A DNA stretch of 64,000 bases, from NCBI RefSeq assembly GCF_902148855.1, contig NC_043957.1, positions 52,571,788 through 52,635,787 on the forward strand, read 5' to 3'. Shown here piece after piece: positions 56,695-64,000 of this stretch; position 1 is the stretch's first letter, and each line of letters starts with the position of its first letter. This DNA comes from Sphaeramia orbicularis. Lineage: Eukaryota; Chordata; Actinopteri; Kurtiformes; Apogonidae. The notes beneath the pieces were generated by a model. It worked only from the letters and a program-made list of their open reading frames with translations. It was not told the origin of the DNA and searched no databases. The position numbers were made by a program, and so were the translations under genes.

Positions 56695-57829
56695 TATTAT
56701 GACAGATTTAATATTATCATTAGCACAAAATAGATTTAAAAAACTGTGGCCCACAGGTTTGAAAATGGACCCAAACTTATTATTGCAAAAATGTACAGCC
56801 TGGTCTCCAAAGATGTGCTATGACTTCTGCTGACAGTTCAATGCATGGATTTCATTAAAATTATGAAAAAAAAAACAGCCAAATTTGTCCATCTGAAATG
56901 AATAGGGCCATTTTCAAATTGCTACCATTCCCACACAACTGAAACTACAATCACACTGCCAATATGAAAATTTTGCAGCCCAGCACAAAGAATATGTGTG
57001 TGATGTCTGGTACCGATATCATGTTCTGTTTTTACACACACTGTGAATGACCAAACCACATACACACTCATGGGGAGCAGAATGCTGACAGCTGATTGGC
57101 TGAAACCCTCTCCACAGCTAGACTGTGGAGGCTGATTTGCATTTTTTGGAAACTCTACAAACAACTCTTAATATTTCTCACATTTATACATGATATTGTT
57201 GGGAAAAACGTTTCTTTCTAAGACTAATTCACGTTGAAACATTTCCTTTCTTATCTACAGTGCCTAAATGCACAAGTGCTGATTCACCTCCATGTGAATT
57301 TCAAGCACTTTTTCTTTTTCCTGTTGTGCTGTTGCACAGTTATTGCAAAGTTTTTTGTAATTATTTGTACTTACAAATGCAATGTGGAACAACATAACTT
57401 TTGTTAAAATATGTCCAGTAGGCACGCACATGGGACTACACTTCCTTAAGGAAATGTGCACATGTCTAGTTTATATTTTATTAGTGGTATATTATTATGT
57501 AAACTTTGAACCTGAGTACTGGTACAATGTGTTCCTCCTAATATATGTCATAACTATAAATGTGGAGAAAAATGATGATAATTAAACACTACTGTGTTGG
57601 TTTTATCTTGGTCTCAGACATGCACCTAATACTCAGGGGTTTACTTCAAGACCACAGCCAAGGGGATATTATAGAATTTCTTGTGGATTTTCTAATCTAT
57701 TTCTTTATTTCATTTCAAGCATTTCTTCTGAACGTTACATTTTTGCTCTCTCCACAGACTGCTTTACTTTGCTACCTTGTTATCTTACCCTGAATGACAC
57801 AGCAATTACAGAGGCATGACTAGAATGTT

Positions 57830-58025
57830 GTGTGGGTGGGCGTTTTGTTTGTTTGGGGGTGCAGAAAAATAATGTCAGATCAAGGGAGTGGGGGGTGTGT
57901 GTGTCCGTGATTTTTTTCAGACCTGGGGGGGCATCCATGATTGACAGGACATTTCACAGGGGGCAGAGCTTGTCCCTGGGGGTGGACAGTTTTTGTCCCT
58001 GAGGGGGCCTCCCCTCCCCCCCGGC
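57830..58025. other. strand-asymmetric G-rich then C-rich block
   Basis: Several runs of four to seven G within 57832-57990, followed by runs of C at 58008-58022. It could form G-quadruplexes. It is probably part of an unclassified repeat rather than a gene. Confidence 0.4.
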
Positions 58026-58146
58026 AATGCCCCTGAGCAACTACATTGGTAATGTTTAAAAAAATGTCACTCATAATGCCCTTTTGTGTAATTAGTCTGG
58101 TCTGGGTTGTGACATGGTCTCACTCTGCACTGATCTTTGTCTTGAC

Positions 58147-58348
58147 CAGGGGTGTCCAATCCTGGTCCCAGAGAGCCACTATCCTGCATGTTTTAGTTGT
58201 GTCCTTCTCCCAACACACCTGACGCTCATTATCAGGCTTCTGCAGAGCTTGATGGTAGGCTTATCATTTGAATCAGGTGTGTTGCAAGAGGGATACATCT
58301 AAAACATGCAGGATAGTAGATCTCAAGGACCAGGATTGGACATGCCTG
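58147..58348. mobile_element. short hAT MITE with exact 8-bp target duplication
   Basis: Ends CAGGGGTGTCCAATCCTGGT and its inverse (ACCAGGATTGGACATGCCTG), flanked by GTCTTGAC at 58139-58146 and 58349-58356, both exact. The 202-bp body has a second inverted pair (ctgcatgttttag/ctaaaacatgcag). No coding sequence. The exact duplication points to a fairly recent insertion. Confidence 0.92.
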
Positions 58349-59544
58349 GTCTTGACTATTACACTATAAAAAACATTATTCAGGACACAAGAGCTTGTGG
58401 CTCATAAAACCATTATAGTCACGAACTAAACCAGACCACCCTGTATTACATCTTACAGACAATTAAAAACATGCATTGACTGACTTCAGAGGCTGAGCTG
58501 CCTGACATTCTGTCGTCTCTAATGCATTCAGTGTGTTCACACCATAACAGACTTGTTCTCCCCAGATTCACAGCTCTTTACTGTCCACTGACAGAACAGA
58601 CAAAAACCTTCACAGATGGGCCTCTGGAACTAAGCTTCTTGCAAACCGGGGTCTGTGGTCTTGACTTACACAACCTGATGAGTGTAGATTTACAGTATTT
58701 TATCATGAGCCAACCCCTTAATTTCTTACATTTTCTCCCAGTTCTGTTCCTCATAGAAGTCAATACACATCCTAAATATGGTGTGAATCAATAGTCTGGG
58801 TTATAAAGCCAAAAGTCAGAGGTAGTCATTTTGATTTTACTGTAATTTCCGTGGTAGATATTGTGACTGTCTTTGAGCTTTATTTTGTTTAATTTTTTTT
58901 TAATCTACTCCATCTTTGAGGCAAATACTGTACTTTTTATTCCAATACATTTGTCTTTTAGCTTTAGTCACTTTTTTGTTGGAAACTTGAGACAATGGAG
59001 AATAAAATACAATACTAACAACCAACTGAAATACAAAATAATGTGTTCCATCTTAAGTTGTTAGTAAGTTAGTAAATGTATTGAAGACTGCAGAGCACAT
59101 ATTGTTTGTAAATGGTATTTGACTTTTTTGTTGTTTATATCTATAGATTTTTTTATGTATACTTTTATACTGTTGTTATTTCTATACACATATTTTTTAT
59201 ATATCCTTTTACTTTTACATTTGTTGTGGTTTTAGCTGGTTGTGGAATAAAGTAGGGCTGGGCATTATGATCTAAATATCAATAGTATCAATACCAAGGT
59301 AAGTATCGGTATCAGACTGATACTAGCTTGATGGGACTGATACTTCTGTTGCAGTTGCTCTTCTATACATCCAGCAAATTACTCTAATTTCCTCACAGAG
59401 TTCATGCGAGTGCAGCTTCTGTCCAAGTCTGCCTATCTGTTTTGCACCTCTGTCTCTCTCTCTGCTGCTCTCTCAGGCACACTTTGCCCCCCCTCCCCTC
59501 CCCGAAGAGCAGAGAGTCAGAGCACTGACTGAGAGCAGCCAGTG

Positions 59545-59664
59545 ATGGCGGAGAGAAAGAGAAGTGCTGTGTGGAGTTTATTCACTGCAGCTGACAGGGA
59601 AACTGCCACATGTGATGTGTGCAATAAAGTCTTTTGTCACTGTAGTAACACCACAAATTTAAAA
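59545..59664 (+). pseudogene. BED zinc-finger fragment of a hAT/ZBED-type transposase
   Basis: ATG at 59545 gives MAERKRSAVWSLFTAADRET, then ATCDVCNKVFCHCSNTTNLK. The conserved W, F and C-x2-C, and the TTNLK that precedes the His pair in BED domains, are present. The His ligands are not, since the frame meets a possible splice donor (gggtaatt) and a stop. This is the first exon of a ZBED-like transposase or a dead fragment of one. No host-gene evidence. Confidence 0.6.
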
Positions 59665-59935
59665 GGGTAATTATTTTCATATTGTTAAATTTTTTTATAT
59701 TGTAGTGAGTTAAAGGTGGGCTCTGAGATCTTGGAAAAACAGTTCGAGCAAGCTACATTTTGAAAATACTCAGTTCAAAAGTCCAAACCCCTTTCTTCAG
59801 ACATCGCTCTGAAGCCACACCTCCAGAGTGGTGGCACACGCAATGCTTGTTCCCGAGGGTTCATGAGCGCTGCACAGCAACAATTTGCCGGCTCTGCTGT
59901 GCTCCGTACCCAGGTTGGGCTCTGACACCGTCTAT

Positions 59936-59960
59936 GGTCCGGTCCGGTCCGGTCCGGTCC
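59936..59960. repeat. (GGTCC)5 minisatellite
   Basis: Five exact tandem GGTCC units inside the TTAA element. Confidence 0.95.
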
Positions 59961-60179
59961 GGCCGAACCGTCTCTGACACCGGCTGAGGCTCCGTTCCCT
60001 TCTACGGTCCCGTACACCTTGGGCTCCTACCCCGACTACATCCCCGGCTGAACCTCCAGCTCGCGTATCCATGCATAGCTCATTCAGTTTCCTCTAACAC
60101 CCCCACTCTTCCAGAACAGCCCCAGTTCAGACCTACACTATATTGCCAAAAGTATTCACTCACCTGCCTTGACTTGCAA

Positions 60180-60322
60180 CAGGAAGGGGCCATCCCCAAA
60201 CTGTTCCTGCAAAGTTGGGAGCATGGAATTGTCCAAAATCTTTTGGTATGCTGAAGCAAGAGATTTTGGACAATTCCATGCTCCCAACTTTGTGGGAACA
60301 GTTTGGGGATGGCCCCTTCCTG
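60180..60322. repeat. fold-back duplication inside the Tc1-like element
   Basis: Two 61-bp arms, 60180-60240 and 60262-60322, near-exact inverses (e.g. 'ggaaggggccatccccaaac' and its complement), with a 21-base loop. One stretch of transposase-coding DNA is thus present twice, head to head. Confidence 0.85.
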
Positions 60323-60547
60323 TTCCAACATGACTGTGTGTCAGTGCACAAAGCAAGGTCCATAAAGACATGGATGACAGAGTCTGGTGTGGATGAACTG
60401 GACTGGCCTGCACAGAGTCCTGACCTCAACCCCATAGAACACCTTTGGGATGAATTAGAGCAGAGACTGAGAACCAGGCCTTCTGTCCAACATCAGTGTG
60501 TGATCTCACAAATGCGCTTCTGGAGGAATGGTCAAAAATTCCCATGA
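60215..60547 (+). pseudogene. Tc1 transposase C-terminal remnant
   Basis: Open frame containing FLFQHDCVSVHKARSIKTWM and LDWPAQSPDLNPIEHLWDEL. These are the second catalytic-Asp region (QHD) and the SPDLNPIEHLWDELE block with the last acidic residue of the Tc1 DDE domain. The DNA-binding N-terminus and first catalytic Asp are missing, so it cannot be an active transposase. Confidence 0.85.
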
Positions 60548-61731
60548 ACACACTCCTAAACCTTGTGAAAAGCCTTCCCAGAAGAGTTGAACCTGTTATA
60601 GCTGCAAAGGGTGGACCCACGTCATATTGAACCCTATTGATTAAGAATGGGATGTCACTTCAATTCATATGCGAGTCAAGGCAGGTGAGCAAATACTTTT
60701 GGCAATATAGTGTATGTGACTAATGTTACATTTCCTAGTGGTTTATGTTGGTGACAAAACAGTTTGCAGATGAACTTTCCATCCTAATAGAACTAATATA
60801 GCCAAGCTCTGGCCACGCCTCCTGTACAAGCGCTCCAGCCTCTGGGAACGCGCAGAGGGAGGAAGGGGGGAGGGGTGAATGGCAGCTGAGTTTGACAGAC
60901 ATATCACCGTTCAATCATTTCGAGTGGGCGCTCAAAATGATTGGATGGTGTTTTTTCAGTCCTGCCCGTTCCACAGGTGACTGTTTTTTTTAATTTTTGT
61001 GTTAGAGCATTTAATTAATTAGTTGTAATCAGGGTGTGAAGGGGATTTTAAGGAATATAATAAAAAATGCTCCAGAAAAACATGTCAGACCCCACCTTTA
61101 ATTAAAAAAACATGTTTATTTGCTTAAAATCTTTGTCCTGTGTTTTATCATAATCATAATCAACTAACTAAAAGCAAAATCACACAATTATTCAATGATC
61201 ATGACATTTCAAGTAAAAAGTATCGGTACTGGTGATACTAGTACTGTATTTACTTAAAATTCCCACACTGTAAGCCCGGAATTTGTATTTACTAAAATGG
61301 TTTAATTACAATGCACTTAAATGATTTAAGTTTTATGATGTTACTATAAAATGTTAAGTATATTCTACTAATTTGTAGACATAGCTGAAAGTCCGAAAAA
61401 GTTTAAGTTGAATGGAATTAAATCACTAAATTTTAGTCATGACCACACCTTTTTATCTTCGCATTGCATTGTGGGTATTGGGCATGTTGTTGAAAATGTG
61501 TTATTTTTATGTGCAGGGGTTCAGTGGGGTTGTGGTGTTAGTGTTAATTTGGATTTAATGTGTGTATGGCAGTGTTTATTGGCCTTTTTGTGTTTGTTTT
61601 TGTATTTTTGTACAGCTGCACCATGAGTCAGAGCCAGAGGAAGAACAATGGCTTTACTGTTCATCTGAGACTGTCAGTTTTGATGAAAATGTTAATGTCT
61701 TGGTATATCAAATGCATGTCTTGTCCTCGTA

Positions 61732-62750
61732 CAGTGGTTCTTAACCTGGGTTCGATCGAACCCTAGGGGTTCGGTGAGTCAGTCTCAGGGGTTCGGTGGA
61801 GGTCAAGACACACACTCGACTCATTAGTCGGGTGTGTGTGTCGGGCTCGGTCCGTGTATGTAAACAAACGGCTTCGGAGATTCTTTCTCTGATTGACATC
61901 CAATATACGCGGTGTATTGTTGTTGCTTATAGCACTACAACACATCCGGAAGTGTTTATAATCTCTTCCACTCGTCTGACGATGAATTATTTGAGTATTT
62001 TCCACATCGTTGTTATGACTTTTGCTACTTCCTGTTAACCACAGAGGCAGCCATGTGTAGCGTTTGTTTACATTTTTCGGTCACTGCACCATTCAGTTAC
62101 AATCATGTGACAACCGATGCACCGTCGCGGATGGAAAAATCGTATTACGCTAAAGCCGAGCTAGTGCCGTAATAAAACAACGATCACAAAAATACTGAAG
62201 GAGTATAATGAGAACTTTTTTTTAATACACTACATGCAATTATCTTTTTTTATGTCAAAATTGCGTGGTTCAGAAAGTTCGGAGCGAGATGAAACGAAAC
62301 CCGGGTTTACCTGACGGCCTACACATACTTATACACAACAGCAGAAGGCCCACTGATTTGCAGTAAATATTCATTATTATTGTAGCCTGATGGAAATTAG
62401 GTGACGGGTGTGTGTTAAAATGTTAAAAATGATAAATAGGATAAATACAATAAGTTCATTATTGGAATACATAAGGTTAAAAATTAAAACCATTTCAGTG
62501 TGGTTGTATTAAAAAAGGTCATGTCTTTGTGAAAAGATATGTAATTTGTTGTAAGTTCATGCACTGCATTGGTTTTGTTCTTTGAGCACAGTGATGTTAA
62601 TGCACGGTTCATTTTGTGCACTAGTAAAACATATGCCTGTGTCTTGAATTTGAAAAAAATCATATTGTATTTTTTAATAAAGAAGGGTTCGGTGAATGCG
62701 CATATGAAACTGGTGGGGTTCAGTACCTCCAACAAGGTTAAGAACCACTG
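61732..62750. mobile_element. non-autonomous hAT element, 1019 bp
   Basis: Perfect 16-bp inverted ends CAGTGGTTCTTAACCT, flanked by TCCTCGTA (61724-61731) and TCCTAGTA (62751-62758), an 8-bp duplication with one difference. Inner copies of 'ggggttcggtg' lie near both ends. No transposase frame remains. Confidence 0.9.
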
Positions 62751-62979
62751 TCCTAGTATATACTATTAAGCTAACTTCTGTTCATACTACAATATGTTGA
62801 GTAGAATAATATTATAACTATTATGGACAGGAATAGGATTTTGAGTTTGATTAACTTAAAAAAAAAATTGTTTGCTTGATGATAAATTAATCTGGCTGCA
62901 ATTGAGGAAATTAGTCAGTGTAACCTAAAATGCTGAGTTGAATGGTTGGGTAGTGGGGTTGATTTTACAACAGATTTAA

Positions 62980-63504
62980 CCCTTTCATGCACGAATTATG
63001 AGAACCTTAATTTTTTTTTTTTTTTTTTTTCCTGAGTGTTTTTATTCCTCTTTAGGCATGAAAAAAACAATGCAATTGAAAATTTTCTTCTGAAAAATAA
63101 ATTTAAAAAATAAAATGAATAAAATAAAAATCATTTTAAAAAAAAACATACAAAAAATGATAATGAAAACAAATTCTTATGAGCGTATTTTTCATGAAGT
63201 TGCAAAAATGTCCACTCAGCTGGACACCACACGTTAAATTTTTGATGCACAGAAACATGTATTTACTGATAAACTGTGTGAAAACTATGGGGAGGGCTTG
63301 TGATTCTGGGGGTTTATGCTCAGGAGAGATCTACATAATGTTACCAATTCATGTCAGAAAAGATATGTAGTGTCTTAAAACTTTAATAAAGATATGTGTA
63401 AAAAAGAAAAAAGAAAAAAAAAAAAAGAACAACAAAATCCATGAATATACAAGAGAACAGCTGTAGAATAGCTGTCCACTGGAGTGACCACTGTGCATGA
63501 AGGG
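62980..63504. mobile_element. TTAA-target (piggyBac-like) MITE
   Basis: TTAA at 62976-62979 and 63505-63508. Ends CCCTTTCATGCACGAATTAT and GTGCATGAAGGG. Fourth copy of the family in the window, most like 42941-43452. Confidence 0.85.
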
Positions 63505-63682
63505 TTAAAGTACAAATAACTTGTCTTTTAGTGTTTTCTACTTAATAGTTTAAGCTCAATACTTTTAGCATTAAAGTTGAACCTACTTAAACCAATTGAT
63601 TAGTCGATCATTACTCAAATCATTTAAGTGCAATCACTTGCCTCAAATTTTTGGAGCAAACTCTACTTATCCGGGCTTACAG

Positions 63683-64000
63683 AGCAGTATCGCCCACCAT
63701 TAGAATAAAGGATAATGTCATTTTCAGACATGTTTGTTTCCCATGTTTTTTTGTTTTTTGTTTACCCCTCCCCTAATTAATCGTTTTAATCGAATCGGAG
63801 AAAATAATCGATACAAAACGAATGCATATCTGCAGCTCCATAGTCCAGGTGTGTGTTGTATCCGGTGTGTGCGTGTTTTGCTGCGGTCAGTCTTCCACAG
63901 ATAGAGGGAGACAGTGCATTCTTCAGGGACGCCTTGGCTGCTCACAGGACCGTCTTTGCCGTCATGTCCTTGTTTGTGCGTTTTAATCAGCGATTGGAAA
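63683..64000. other. window end, possible hAT-like repeat
   Basis: 'taattaatcgttttaatcga' followed by 'aataatcgatacaaaacgaa' near 63773-63822 resembles ends of fish hAT derivatives. No gene seen before the window stops. Confidence 0.3.

Larger units (their letters stand above)
55844..59253. other. spacer downstream of med28
   Basis: No gene found. It contains an (AT)n/(GATATA)n run, a mariner-like MITE fragment, a complete hAT MITE and a G-rich block, each listed separately. 56700-57800 and 58400-59250 look unique or unrecognised. Confidence 0.5.
60136..60712 (+). mobile_element. Tc1-like transposon, internally deleted and rearranged
   Basis: Inverted ends CACTATATTGCCAAAAGTAT and the matching right end, continuing to 'cacctgccttgact', flanked by TA at 60134-60135 and 60713-60714. 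It keeps only the 3' part of a transposase gene. Next to that it has a 61-bp-arm fold-back (60180-60322) not expected in an intact Tc1 element. Confidence 0.88.
59714..61097. mobile_element. TTAA-target element nested in the hAT remnant
   Basis: TTAA at 59710-59713 and 61098-61101. Inverted ends AGGTGGGCTCTGAGA and TGTCAGACCCCACCT. The body holds the pentamer run at 59936-59960 and a complete Tc1-like insertion (60136-60712). Without that insert it is about 0.8 kb and non-coding. Confidence 0.7.
59254..61256 (+). mobile_element. hAT-type element remnant carrying a BED zinc-finger exon
   Basis: The left part starts near 'agggctgggcattatgatct' with subterminal 'agtatcggtatcag' motifs. The right part near 61218-61256 has 'agtatcggtactggtgatac' in the same style. 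Between them is a BED-like coding piece (59545-59664), and the rest is replaced by a nested TTAA element at 59714-61097. The transposase core is absent. The outer ends are approximate and no target duplication was found. Confidence 0.5.
61268..63682. mobile_element. 2.4-kb element with CTGTAAGCCCGGA ends, hosting two inserts
   Basis: Exact 13-bp inverted ends at 61268-61280 and 63670-63682, with further inner inverted matches ('tgcacttaaatgatttaag' near 61312 and its near-inverse near 63620). Removing the hAT (61732-62750) and the TTAA MITE (62980-63504) leaves under 0.9 kb of non-coding sequence. No target duplication is evident, so the superfamily is open. Confidence 0.65.

Noticed and set aside
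59545-59667. A domesticated ZBED host gene
   Set aside because: Only a first-exon-like BED piece is present, the His ligands are missing, and it is embedded in a transposon nest with no downstream exons.

Overview
The window is nuclear DNA from a ray-finned fish, most likely a teleost. It is AT-rich, its genes are split by GT-AG introns, and its introns and spacers are packed with fish-type DNA transposons (hAT, Tc1/mariner, TTAA-target elements) and microsatellites. I built five protein-coding genes exon by exon; the splice phases close across every one of them, except that the first runs off the left edge.

Layout: (1) 1262-16894, minus strand, first six coding exons of prom1 (prominin-1), with a GC-rich promoter region at about 16640-17400. 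(2) 17400-25589, a repeat-rich spacer. (3) 25736-34553, minus strand, complete tapt1 in 14 coding exons (572 aa). (4) 36111-40643, plus strand, complete clrn2 (clarin-2) in 3 coding exons (233 aa). (5) 43813-51803, plus strand, complete lap3 (M17 leucine aminopeptidase) in 13 coding exons (518 aa) with all metal and catalytic residues. (6) 52348-55460, plus strand, complete med28 in 4 exons (180 aa). (7) 55844-64000, no host gene seen; this is a nest of transposons inside transposons.

The gene order and strands (prom1 -, tapt1 -, clrn2 +, lap3 +, med28 +) match what I recall of human 4p15.32, except that the human spacer genes LDB2 and QDPR are absent from the 1.6 kb between tapt1 and clrn2. 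The genes share ancestry as a block rather than a pathway: prominin-1 (membrane protrusions, photoreceptor discs), TAPT1 (centrosome/cilium base) and clarin-2 (hair-cell bundles) are all tied to sensory or ciliary cells, while LAP3 and MED28 are housekeeping.

The repeats are informative. Eleven element copies have direct target duplications that set their ends, and others are dated relative to one another by nesting. Points of most interest are a 0.6 kb element family with a conserved 33-codon Cys-rich ORF (three copies), a candidate U12-type intron in tapt1, overlapping and minimal upstream ORFs at clrn2, and two multi-level transposon nests at 59.2-63.7 kb.
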